From: Streptomyces graminofaciens
GTDB taxonomy: Bacteria; Actinomycetota; Actinomycetes; Streptomycetales; Streptomycetaceae
Length of the DNA: 64,000 bases
Direction: 5' to 3'
Assembly: GCF_030294945.1 (NCBI RefSeq)
Contig: NZ_AP018448.1
Location: 3,100,001-3,164,000 of the forward strand
The position numbers and the translations under genes were made by a program. Shown here one piece after another: positions 1-8,130 of this stretch. Each line of letters starts with the position of its first letter. Position 1 is the first letter of the stretch. The notes beneath the pieces were generated by a model that saw only the letters and a list, made by a program, of their open reading frames with translations, was not told the DNA's origin and did not search any database.

Positions 1-488
1 CCGCAGTGCCGATCACAGCCCCGTCCTACCACCGCACACCGGGAAAGGCCCCCGCCTTACGGGAACCGGGACGAGAGCCCCGCTCGCCTCCCCGCCACGA
101 CAGCGGCGCCCACCGGGGACGCCTCCGGTCGCCGACCTCCCCTCCCGGGCGACCCCGGGCGACCCGCCATCAGGTAACGCTCTGATTACGAACTCGAACA
201 CCCGCCTTCCCGCCCTCGCCGTCTCGGCCTATCTTCCGAACTCAAAACCAACCACCTGGTAAGAGTTGGACACTCGCGCCCCGGCGTCCCCGCTCATCGG
301 CTACCCGGCCCGTCCGCGACCACGTGAGCGTCGGCTGCCGCAGCGACACCCCCGAACCGACCGGCGGAACAGGTCGCCGAACCCCTCCCACCGCACAGCA
401 AGCCGTTGCTCACCGCACTCCGTACCGCCCGGCCATGGCGCAAGCGCCACCGTGCCGTCGCCACCGAGCCTCAGGAAGGCAGTCGACG
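1..488. other. Non-coding stretch upstream of the GH1 gene
   Basis: I see no convincing gene here. The open frames have poor codon bias and no recognisable protein. The last 20 bases hold the ribosome-binding site (AGGAAGG at 473-479) of the GH1 glycosidase that starts at 489. The promoter of the left-hand sugar operon should lie in this stretch, but I cannot place it. Confidence 0.5.
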
Positions 489-1700
489 ATGACCGAACCC
501 GCTCCGGGATTCCTCTGGGGGGCCTCCACCGCGCCGCACCAGATCGAGGGGAACAACCTCAACAGCGACTTCTGGGCGAGTGAGGCGCTCATGCCGGGCA
601 TGGAGCGCAGCGGTGACGCCTGCGACAGCTACCACCGGTACCGCGAGGACATGCGGCTCCTCGCGGACGCCGGGCTCAACGCCTACCGCTTCGGCGTCGA
701 ATGGGCCCGGATCGAGCCGGTCCCCGGGATGGTCTCGCGAGCCGAGCTCGCCCACTACCGGCGGATGATCGACACGGCCTTCGAGCTGGGCCTGACACCG
801 GTCGTGACCCTGCACCACTTCACCAGCCCGCTCTGGTTCGCCCAGGAGGGCGGCTGGCTCGGCGACCGCGCCGTCGAGCGGTTCCGGGCGTACGCCGGCG
901 CGGTCGCCCCGATCCTCGACGGCGTCGAGTGGGTCGTCACCATGAACGAGCCGAACATGCTGGCCATCATGATCGGCATGGCTCAGGCCATGCGGAGCCA
1001 GCAGGCGGCCGGCGAGTGGCAGAGCCCCACCGTCGACCACGAGGGCCCACGACCGCCGCTGCCGGCCCCCGACGTGAAGATCGGCGAACGGCTGGTCGCG
1101 GCGCACCACGCCGTCCGGGACGTCCTGCGCGAGCGCACCGGCGCCAAGGTCGGCTGGACGGTCGCCAACCGCGCCTTCGCCGCCCGCCCGGGGGCCGAGG
1201 AGAAGAAGCGGGAGCTGGAGTACGTCTGGGAGGACCTCTACCTGGAGGGGGCGCGCGGAGACGACTTCGTCGGCGTGCAGTCGTACTCCAGCCAGTGGGT
1301 CGGCCCGGACGGCATCGAGCCCCACCCGCCGCACCCGGACAACACGCTCGTCGGAACGGCCTACCGGCCCGACGCGCTGGGCATCGCCGTGCGGCACACC
1401 GCCGAGGTCACCGGCGGAATGCCGATCCTGATCACGGAGAACGGCATCGCCACCCGCGACGACACGCGCCGGATCGCCTACACCGGCGAGGCCCTCAAGC
1501 ACCTCGAAGCGGCGATCGCCGACGGCGCTGACGTCCGCGGCTACCTGCACTGGAGCCTTCTGGACAACTACGAGTGGGGCCACTGGGCGCCGACGTTCGG
1601 GCTGGTCGAGGTCGACCGCGAGACCTTCGAGCGCCGCCCCAAGCCCAGTCTCGCCTGGCTGGGCGCGACCGCCCGCCGCGGCCTCAGCCGACCGCACTGA
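489..1700 (+). CDS. GH1 family beta-glucosidase-like glycoside hydrolase
   Basis: A 403-residue glycoside hydrolase family 1 protein expected to hydrolyse beta-glucosides or related glycosides in the cytoplasm. The N-terminal GASTAPHQIEG motif is typical of GH1. The acid/base glutamate lies in TMNEPN (about E154) and the nucleophile in ITENG (about E317). Start ATG 489 is chosen over an upstream in-frame ATG at 324 because AGGAAGG sits about 9 bases before it and the GH1 fold begins there. It lacks a signal peptide. It is somewhat shorter than typical GH1 enzymes (about 440-470 residues). It is the first gene of a same-strand run with two SDRs, a GH2 enzyme and a sugar carrier. The exact sugar cannot be read from sequence. 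Confidence 0.85.
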   Translation: MTEPAPGFLWGASTAPHQIEGNNLNSDFWASEALMPGMERSGDACDSYHRYREDMRLLADAGLNAYRFGVEWARIEPVPGMVSRAELAHYRRMIDTAFELGLTPVVTLHHFTSPLWFAQEGGWLGDRAVERFRAYAGAVAPILDGVEWVVTMNEPNMLAIMIGMAQAMRSQQAAGEWQSPTVDHEGPRPPLPAPDVKIGERLVAAHHAVRDVLRERTGAKVGWTVANRAFAARPGAEEKKRELEYVWEDLYLEGARGDDFVGVQSYSSQWVGPDGIEPHPPHPDNTLVGTAYRPDALGIAVRHTAEVTGGMPILITENGIATRDDTRRIAYTGEALKHLEAAIADGADVRGYLHWSLLDNYEWGHWAPTFGLVEVDRETFERRPKPSLAWLGATARRGLSRPH

Positions 1701-1720
1701 ACACACCGGAAGGACACATC

Positions 1721-2542
1721 GTGCAGATCCCCGTACCCGACGTCTCGTCCCGGTCCCTGGCCGAGCTGGTCTCGTTGGCCGGGCGGCGCGCCGTCGTGAC
1801 CGGCGCGGGCCGGGGTCTCGGCCGGGCCATCGCCGAGCGCCTGGCCGAAGCGGGCGCGGACGTGCTCGTCGCGGACATCGAGGACGACCTCGCCACCGCC
1901 GCCGCCGAAGACCTCGACTCCCGCGGCAAGGGCCGCGCGCTGGCCGCGCACCTGGACGTCACCGACGTCGGCAGCGTCGTGGCGGCCGCCGATCTCGCCG
2001 TTCGGGAGTTCGGCGGGGTCGACATCTGGGTCAACAACGCCGGGATCTTTCCCGGCGTTCCCGCGCTGGAGATGTCCGCCGAAGCCTGGGACGAGGTGTT
2101 CGCCGTAAACGCGCGCGGTGTCTTCCTCGGCTCCCGGGAGGCGGCCCGCCGGATGAGTGGGGGCAGGCGCGGGGGCGTCATCGTCAACGTGGTCTCCACG
2201 GCCGGTTTCCGGGGGACGGCCCCCGGGCTCGCCGCATACGTCGGGTCCAAGCACGCGGCGCGTGGCATCACCCGCCAACTCGCTCTCGAATTCGCGCCGT
2301 TCGGGATCCGGGTGCTGGGTGTCGCGCCGACGTTCGTACCGACCGAGGGGAACATGGCGGCTGCCGCCGCTGCCGGGATCCCGCTTGACGCCGAGTCCCT
2401 GATGTCCGTGATGCAGCCGGGCCCGCTCGGCCGGCTCGGTGTGCCCGACGACATCGCCCGCGTGGTGTTGTTCTGCGCGAGCGACCTCTCGGCCTTCATG
2501 ACAGGCAGCACGCTTCTCGCCGACGCCGGTGAAACGATCTGA
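1721..2542 (+). CDS. Short-chain dehydrogenase/reductase (SDR)
   Basis: A 273-residue classical SDR, an NAD(P)-dependent alcohol or sugar dehydrogenase. It has the TGAGRGLG cofactor loop near residue 25, NNAG, and the YVGSK catalytic Tyr/Lys pair. GTG 1721 is taken as the start because GGAAGGA (1708-1714) precedes it and the in-frame sequence further upstream belongs to the GH1 gene. It lies 20 bases after the GH1 stop and 21 before the GH2 start, so the genes are probably co-transcribed. Given its neighbours it probably oxidises a sugar or aglycone released by the hydrolases; this is inference. Confidence 0.85.
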   Translation: MQIPVPDVSSRSLAELVSLAGRRAVVTGAGRGLGRAIAERLAEAGADVLVADIEDDLATAAAEDLDSRGKGRALAAHLDVTDVGSVVAAADLAVREFGGVDIWVNNAGIFPGVPALEMSAEAWDEVFAVNARGVFLGSREAARRMSGGRRGGVIVNVVSTAGFRGTAPGLAAYVGSKHAARGITRQLALEFAPFGIRVLGVAPTFVPTEGNMAAAAAAGIPLDAESLMSVMQPGPLGRLGVPDDIARVVLFCASDLSAFMTGSTLLADAGETI

Positions 2543-2563
2543 TCCGCGAGCCGAAGGAATCTC

Positions 2564-4390
2564 ATGCTTTCGCCCCGCCCCACCCCCACCCGTGACGTCG
2601 TCGGCCTCGACGGCCTCTGGCGGTTCGCCCTCGACACCCGCGTCGGCGCCGCCCCGTGGACGTCACGGCTGGCCACACCTCTCGAAGCCCCCGTCCCCGC
2701 CAGCTACAACGACCTGTTCGTGGACGCGGAGATCCGTGACCACGTCGGCGTCGTCTGGTACCAGCGCGAGGTGCGGGTGCCGCGCGGCTGGGCGGGGGAA
2801 CGGGTGGTCCTGCGCTTCGGCTCCGTCACCCACGCCGCGCGGGTCTACGCGGACGACCGGCTGGTGGCCGAACACACCGGCGGCTACACGCCGTTCGAGG
2901 CCGACCTGACCGGAATCGTGCGGCCCGGCGCCGAGTTCCGGTTGACGGTCGGCGTCGACAACCGGCTCACCAACGAGACGATCCCGCCGGGGACCGTCAC
3001 CACCGGCCACGACGGCCGTGAACGCCAGTCGTATCTGCACGACTTCTACAACTACGCGGGCATCGCGCGCCCGGTCCGCCTGTGCAGCACACCGCCGACC
3101 TTCGTGGAGGACATCACGGTCGTCACCGGCAGGGAGGGCGCCGCCGGCATCGTCGAGTACCGCGTGGAGACCGCCGGGGCGGCCGCCGACGTGACCGCCG
3201 TCCGGGTGCGCGCGGTCGACGAGGCGGGCCGGACCGTGGCGGAGGCGCACGGGCCCGAGGGCACGTTCCGTATCGAGGACGTCATCCTCTGGCAGCCCGG
3301 CGCCGGCCACATGTACGACCTCGTGGTGGAGCTGGTCGCCGACGGCGGGACCGGTGCGGGGGAACTCGTCGACAGCTACACCCAGCCTTTCGGTGTCCGT
3401 ACCGTCGAAGTGCGGGGCACGGAGTTCCTCATCAACGGCGAACCGTTCTACTTCACCGGTTTCGGCAAGCACGAGGACACGCCCGTGCGGGGCAAGGGCC
3501 ACGACGACGCCTACCTGGTCCACGACTTCCAGCTCCTTCGGTGGATCGGCGCCAACTCCTTCCGCACGTCGCACTACCCGTACGCGGAGGAGGTGCTGGA
3601 CTTCGCCGACCGGCGCGGCATCGTCGTCATCGACGAGACCGCCGCCGTCGGCCTCAACCTGGGCGTCATGGGGGGCCTCACCGGCCAGGCGCCGACCCCG
3701 ACCTTCGCCCCGGAGAACTTCGGCGGGACCACCCGCGACGTCCACGCCCGGCATCTGCGGGAGTTGATCGAGCGGGACAAGAACCATCCGAGCGTGGTGA
3801 TGTGGTGCCTCGCCAACGAACCGGCCTCCAACGAGGACGGTGCGCGCGAGTACTTCGGGCCGCTGGTCGAGCTGGCCCGCAAGCTCGACCCGACCCGTCC
3901 CCTCACCTATTCCGCGGTCATGTTCGCGACCTCGCAGAACGACCTGATCGGTGATCTCTTCGACGTACTGAGCATCAACCGCTACTACGGCTGGTACCTC
4001 TTCACCGGCGACCTGGCGACCGCCGAGCAGGCCCTGGAACGGGACCTCCGCGGCTGGGCAGCGCGTTTCGGCAAGCCGGTCATGATGTCCGAGTACGGCG
4101 CCGACACCCAGCCCGGCCTGCACTCCGTCTGGGACACCCCGTGGAGCGAGGAGTACCAGAGCGACTACCTCGCCATGTACCACCGCGTCTTCGACCGCCT
4201 CCCCGAGTTCATCGGTGAACACGTCTGGAACTTCGCCGACTTCCAGACCTCGGCCGGCATCCACCGCGTCGACGGAAACAAGAAGGGCGTGTTCACCCGC
4301 GACCGCAGGCCGAAGACGGCCGCGTTCGCCCTCCGCCGACGCTGGCACGGCCTTGAGGGGCGCAAGCCGGGCCCCGCCGCAGACGACTGA
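2564..4390 (+). CDS. GH2 family beta-glucuronidase-like hydrolase
   Basis: A 608-residue glycoside hydrolase family 2 protein with the usual order: N-terminal sugar-binding jelly-roll (about 1-180), immunoglobulin-like domain (about 180-275) and TIM barrel. The acid/base glutamate is in NEPASNE (about E419) and the nucleophile in SEYGAD (about E510). Motifs such as GFGKHED and NSFRTSHYPY resemble UidA-type beta-glucuronidases more than beta-galactosidases. No signal peptide is seen. It lies in the same run as the GH1 enzyme and the MFS carrier, so imported glycosides are probably split inside the cell. Substrate is inferred from motif resemblance only. Confidence 0.85.
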   Translation: MLSPRPTPTRDVVGLDGLWRFALDTRVGAAPWTSRLATPLEAPVPASYNDLFVDAEIRDHVGVVWYQREVRVPRGWAGERVVLRFGSVTHAARVYADDRLVAEHTGGYTPFEADLTGIVRPGAEFRLTVGVDNRLTNETIPPGTVTTGHDGRERQSYLHDFYNYAGIARPVRLCSTPPTFVEDITVVTGREGAAGIVEYRVETAGAAADVTAVRVRAVDEAGRTVAEAHGPEGTFRIEDVILWQPGAGHMYDLVVELVADGGTGAGELVDSYTQPFGVRTVEVRGTEFLINGEPFYFTGFGKHEDTPVRGKGHDDAYLVHDFQLLRWIGANSFRTSHYPYAEEVLDFADRRGIVVIDETAAVGLNLGVMGGLTGQAPTPTFAPENFGGTTRDVHARHLRELIERDKNHPSVVMWCLANEPASNEDGAREYFGPLVELARKLDPTRPLTYSAVMFATSQNDLIGDLFDVLSINRYYGWYLFTGDLATAEQALERDLRGWAARFGKPVMMSEYGADTQPGLHSVWDTPWSEEYQSDYLAMYHRVFDRLPEFIGEHVWNFADFQTSAGIHRVDGNKKGVFTRDRRPKTAAFALRRRWHGLEGRKPGPAADD

Positions 4391-4428
4391 TCCCTGGTTA
4401 CCGCGACATCTGAGAAAGACCGGACCAC

Positions 4429-5448
4429 ATGGACACTCCCCCTCCCCCGCTCACCGCGCACAGCACCGTCGACGCATGGCTCACCCACCCGAAAGGCGCG
4501 CCGTTCGTCCAGGCGCTGCTGGATCGGGCCGGGGTACCGCAGGACATGCTCTCCCCCGTCCGCACGCTCGCCCTCCAGCAACTCGTCGTCGTCAGCCAGG
4601 GGCAGCTGCCGCAGGCTGTCGTCGACGACATGGTGCTGCGGGTCAACGACGGGGTCATGCCCGCCGAGGACAGCTATCCGGGCGGGTGGACCGAGCGGGT
4701 CACGGCCGGGCGGTTCGACGGCAGGACCGTCATCGTCACCGGCGCGGCCTCCGGCATCGGCCGGGCGACCGCCTCGCGTGTCGCGCGGGAAGGCGGCCGT
4801 GTGATCGCCGTGGACGTGTCGGCCGAACGCCTGACGGCCTTCGCCACCTCGTTCCCCGAGGGCGCGATCGCCACCGTCGTCGGTGACATCACACGGCAGG
4901 GCGACATCGACCGGATCGTCGCGGCGGCCGACGGCCGCATCGACGCCCTCGCGAACGTGGCCGGGGTGAACGACGACTTCTCGCCGGTCCACGAGACCTC
5001 CGACGAGATCTGGGATCGCGTCATCGGCATCAATCTCACCGGCGGCTTCAAACTGTCCCGCGCGGTTCTGCCGCTCATGATCGCCGCGGGTGCCGGCTCG
5101 ATCGTCAACGTCGCCTCGGAGGCGGCGCTGCGCGGCAACTCCTCGGGCACCGCGTACACCGTCTCCAAGCACGGTGTCGTCGGCCTGACCCGGTCCGCCG
5201 CCTTCATGTACGGCCCGCACGGCATCCGGGTCAACACGGTCGCACCCGGAGGCGTGGCGACCGGCATCCCGATGCCTACGCACGTGTCGCAGACGGGTTC
5301 CGCCCGGCTCGCCCCCTTCCAGCGGGCGATTCCCAGCCTGGCCACCGCCGAACAGCTGGCGGCCTCCATCACCTTTCTGCTCAGCGACGACGGCATCAAC
5401 ATCAACGGCGCCGTCCTCCCGTCCGACGGCGGCTGGTCGGTCCAGTAA
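4429..5448 (+). CDS. SDR with N-terminal helical extension
   Basis: A 339-residue SDR whose catalytic domain starts only near residue 98 (TGAASGIG), with YTVSK as the Tyr/Lys motif and a C-terminal GG-W-type ending. The first 90 or so residues form an extra region that looks helical (HPKGAPFVQ, TLALQQL) and vaguely recalls C-terminal appendages of some glycosidases. I cannot assign that part. It follows the GH2 gene by 38 bases, and a 144-base gap follows it. It probably works with the other SDR in oxidising a sugar or aglycone. Confidence 0.8.
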   Translation: MDTPPPPLTAHSTVDAWLTHPKGAPFVQALLDRAGVPQDMLSPVRTLALQQLVVVSQGQLPQAVVDDMVLRVNDGVMPAEDSYPGGWTERVTAGRFDGRTVIVTGAASGIGRATASRVAREGGRVIAVDVSAERLTAFATSFPEGAIATVVGDITRQGDIDRIVAAADGRIDALANVAGVNDDFSPVHETSDEIWDRVIGINLTGGFKLSRAVLPLMIAAGAGSIVNVASEAALRGNSSGTAYTVSKHGVVGLTRSAAFMYGPHGIRVNTVAPGGVATGIPMPTHVSQTGSARLAPFQRAIPSLATAEQLAASITFLLSDDGININGAVLPSDGGWSVQ

Positions 5449-5592
5449 CGCCCGAACGCCGGTGGCGGCCGGCCGTCGAACGGGCCTGGCCAGGTCCCCC
5501 TTCGCCGCCGCCCACCGGTGAATCCACGAGCGCGTCCGCCGTCCCCCACCAACTGCCGCGCCACCAGGCATCCATGAGACGAAGGAGTCCTC

Positions 5593-6909
5593 ATGCCTCA
5601 CAACGATCGCGACATCGGCGTGGCCGGACATACGGCGGACGAGGCCTCGGGCACCGAGATCGAGGCCCCGCCTCCGCAGAGGGTCGGCACGGCCTACATC
5701 ACCTGGATGATGATCGCCAACTTCGGGGCATCGCTGGCCCTGATGGTGCCGCTCTCCTACTCGTTGGCGGTACGGATCTCCGAACTCGCCCCCGGACGCG
5801 AGGAGTTGCTCGGATACGTCACGGGGTCCGCCCAGTTCGTCTACCTGGTCCTCAGTCCCCTGATCGGTTTCTGGAGCGACCGGACGCGGTCCCTCTTGGG
5901 CCGCAGGACCCCGTTCATGATCGTCGGGGCGGTCCTCGGTGTCGTCGCGCTCTTCGGTATCGCCGCCGCGCCCAGCGTGTCGCTGGTGGGCCTGTCGTGG
6001 GTCGTCGGCATGCTCGGCTGGTCCACGGCCAGCCAGGCCATCCAGAACATCCAGGCCGACCGGGTCCCCGAGGAGCAGCGCGGCCGTATCTCGGCCTGGA
6101 CCAGTGTCACGAGCCAGATCGCACCGGTGATCGGTATCGGCATCGCGTACGCGGTGGCCTCCAGCACCCTCCTGGTGTTCCTCGTCCCGGGCCTCCTCGG
6201 AGCCGCCATGCTGGTGGCGTTCCCCCTCGTCAAGCCGGAAGGGGACTCCCGTTCCCTCGTCCGCACCGGCGATGTGACCCTCAAAAGTCTCGTCGAGAGC
6301 TACGGCTTCAACCCGCGCAAGTACCCCGACTTCGGCTGGAACTGGCTCGGCCGCTTCGTCTTCTTCATGGGCCTGTACTTCAACACCACCTTCGGCACGT
6401 TCTTCTACGCCCAGCGGCTCGACGTGCCCGTCAAGGAGGTCGCCGGTGTCGTGGCGACGATCGGGATCATCGGGGTGCTGGCGGCGGCCGGCGGCGCCAT
6501 CGGGGGCGGCTTCCTCTCCGACAAGCTCGGCAGACGCAAACTGTTCACCCTGATCGGCTCGGCGATCTTCGTCGCCGGTGCCGTCACGGAGGCGTTCGCC
6601 CACTCGCTGCCCCAGCTCGTCGTCGGCGCGGTGCTGATGCAGCTCGCCATCGCGGTGTTCAGCGCCGTCGACCAGGCGATCGTGTTCGCCGTCCTCCCGG
6701 ACCGGGCCCAGGCCGGCCGCTATCTCGCCGTCGTCGCGTTCGCGCAGAAGATCCCCAGCGCCCTCGCCCCGCTGATCGCCCCACTCGTCATCACCATCGG
6801 CGTCACGGACGGCGGCGACAAGAACTACACCCCGCTCTATCTGATCGGCGCGGTCCTCGCCCTGGTCGGCGGTCTGATCATCAAGCTCAAGGTCAAGTCG
6901 GTCCGGTAG
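5593..6909 (+). CDS. MFS sugar transporter (GPH/SLC45-like)
   Basis: A 438-residue integral membrane protein with about 12 hydrophobic segments. The loop DRTRSLLGRRTPF between helices 2 and 3 is characteristic of glycoside-pentoside-hexuronide and sucrose-type carriers. A strong ribosome-binding site (GAAGGAG) precedes the ATG. It is probably the importer for the glycosides cleaved by the GH1 and GH2 enzymes. Its end is followed after 46 bases by the truncated rhamnosidase-like remnant, so the operon once continued with another glycosidase. Confidence 0.85.
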   Translation: MPHNDRDIGVAGHTADEASGTEIEAPPPQRVGTAYITWMMIANFGASLALMVPLSYSLAVRISELAPGREELLGYVTGSAQFVYLVLSPLIGFWSDRTRSLLGRRTPFMIVGAVLGVVALFGIAAAPSVSLVGLSWVVGMLGWSTASQAIQNIQADRVPEEQRGRISAWTSVTSQIAPVIGIGIAYAVASSTLLVFLVPGLLGAAMLVAFPLVKPEGDSRSLVRTGDVTLKSLVESYGFNPRKYPDFGWNWLGRFVFFMGLYFNTTFGTFFYAQRLDVPVKEVAGVVATIGIIGVLAAAGGAIGGGFLSDKLGRRKLFTLIGSAIFVAGAVTEAFAHSLPQLVVGAVLMQLAIAVFSAVDQAIVFAVLPDRAQAGRYLAVVAFAQKIPSALAPLIAPLVITIGVTDGGDKNYTPLYLIGAVLALVGGLIIKLKVKSVR

Positions 6910-6955
6910 CCGGGCCGGTCGGCGAGGAAGTTCACCGACTGCGAGAAGGCACGGC

Positions 6956-7093
6956 ATGAGCGACGCACCGTACGACCTGCGCATCGACAGCGGCGGTGAC
7001 CGGTTCGCCGCGTCGGGCCGCGCACCCCGCCTGTCGTGGAAGCCGCCGTCGGAGGCGGTACGCCCGCAGGGGTACGAGCACGACAGACCCTAG
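6956..7093 (+). pseudogene. Truncated N-terminus of an alpha-L-rhamnosidase-like gene
   Basis: A 45-codon reading frame that starts normally (ATG, with GAGAAGG upstream) and stops at TAG 7091. The peptide begins MSDAPYDLRIDSG and contains PRLSWKPPS and QGYE, which recalls the N-terminal start of bacterial GH78 alpha-L-rhamnosidases (PRLSW then a Q..Y motif). Nothing of the remaining roughly 900 residues follows. I read it as the 5' end of a deleted glycosidase gene in the same operon. Similarity over so few residues is suggestive, not proof. Confidence 0.5.
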
Positions 7094-7193
7094 ACGGCGA
7101 GCCGCGGCCGACGGCGACGACCGCCGCCCCGCCCGGACCGCCGACCACCGGGTGTTCGCTCCGACCGCCACGCGTCTGCGGCACCCGACGAAT

Positions 7194-7211
7194 ACCTACC
7201 ATATGATAGGT
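7194..7211. promoter_or_regulatory. 18-bp dyad, likely operator of the TetR gene
   Basis: ACCTACCATATGATAGGT is a near-perfect inverted repeat: 16 of 18 bases match its own reverse complement, the consensus being ACCTAYCATATGRTAGGT. It lies about 60 bases before the TetR-family gene in an unusually AT-rich spot. It could be the autoregulatory operator, and it overlaps a possible -10 sequence (TATGAT). Confidence 0.65.
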
Positions 7212-7269
7212 TTTCATGGCCGGTTGCTGCGCACGACCTGTCCGGACCGGCTTCATCAGGGAGCACACC

Positions 7270-7872
7270 ATGGGAGAGGCCAAAGCGCGAGGGCCGTACG
7301 CCAAGACGCCGGCCCGCCGCGCGGAGATCGTACGGGCGGCACGCGACAGCTTCGCCGAGCGGGGCTACGTCAAAGCCTCTCTGCGGGACATCGCGGAGCG
7401 GGCCGGTATCACCCACGCCGGTCTCCTCCACCACTTCCGGAACAAGGACGAGCTCCTCGCCGAAGTGCTCGCCGAGCGGGACTCCGAGGAGTGGCAGCAG
7501 GGCCTGGCCCAGGTCGACAGCCTTGACCAGCTCTCGCCCTACCTCGGCGAGCTCATTCGCCACCATCAGAAGGCGCCCGAGCTGATGCGCCTGTGGATCG
7601 AGCTCGCCGCCGCGGCCTCACGCTCGGACCACCCCGCCCACACGTACTTCGCCGATCGATACGAGCGCGGGCGCGCGCAGTTCGCCGAGGGATTCCACGA
7701 CGAGGCGGCCCGCGGCCGACTGCGCGAGGGCGTCAGCCCCGAGAGCGCCGCGGTTCTCTTCCACGCCGTGCTCAACGGCCTCCAGCTGCAGTGGGTGCTC
7801 GACCAGGAACTCGACATCGTCGGACCGGTCAAGGACTTCGTGCGACTGCTTCTCGAACGGGGCGACAGCTGA
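7270..7872 (+). CDS. TetR/AcrR family transcriptional regulator
   Basis: A 200-residue TetR-type repressor. The N-terminal helix-turn-helix is clear (AARDSFAERGY, LRDIAERAGITHAGLLHHF at about residues 22-60), and the C-terminal half is a helical ligand-binding domain. Start ATG 7270 is preceded by AGGGAG; an upstream in-frame ATG (7216) has no such site and would put the start right at the operator. It probably represses the glycoside operon and/or itself through the dyad at 7194-7211. The ligand is unknown and may be a sugar or aglycone from the neighbouring pathway. Confidence 0.85.
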   Translation: MGEAKARGPYAKTPARRAEIVRAARDSFAERGYVKASLRDIAERAGITHAGLLHHFRNKDELLAEVLAERDSEEWQQGLAQVDSLDQLSPYLGELIRHHQKAPELMRLWIELAAAASRSDHPAHTYFADRYERGRAQFAEGFHDEAARGRLREGVSPESAAVLFHAVLNGLQLQWVLDQELDIVGPVKDFVRLLLERGDS

Positions 7873-8060
7873 GCAGGGCCCTCAACGGGCGCTTTCGCCC
7901 GGCGGGATGACGTCCCGGGCGTCGCCTCGCGAAGGGCGTCAGCCGCGGATCCCGGTCACCGCCACCACTGCACCGCGCATCGGGGAGAGCCTGCATAGGC
8001 GTGGCATGACGTGGGCGCGCCCACCGCATCGCGACGGGTCAGGACAGCGGCGCGAGCAAC

Positions 8061-8100
8061 GGCAGGGCCCAGGCCGTGAGTGAGCGGCCTGGGCCCTGCC
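8061..8100. terminator. Strong bidirectional hairpin terminator
   Basis: A perfect 16-bp stem: left arm 8061-8076 (GGCAGGGCCCAGGCCG), an 8-base loop (TGAGTGAG, 8077-8084), right arm 8085-8100. It sits between the convergent TetR gene and the ThiF-nitroreductase gene and marks the left border of the biosynthetic cluster. No T tract follows, which is common in Streptomyces. Confidence 0.8.
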
Positions 8101-8130
8101 GTGTCCCGGCTGTGCCCGACGGGTACCGGG

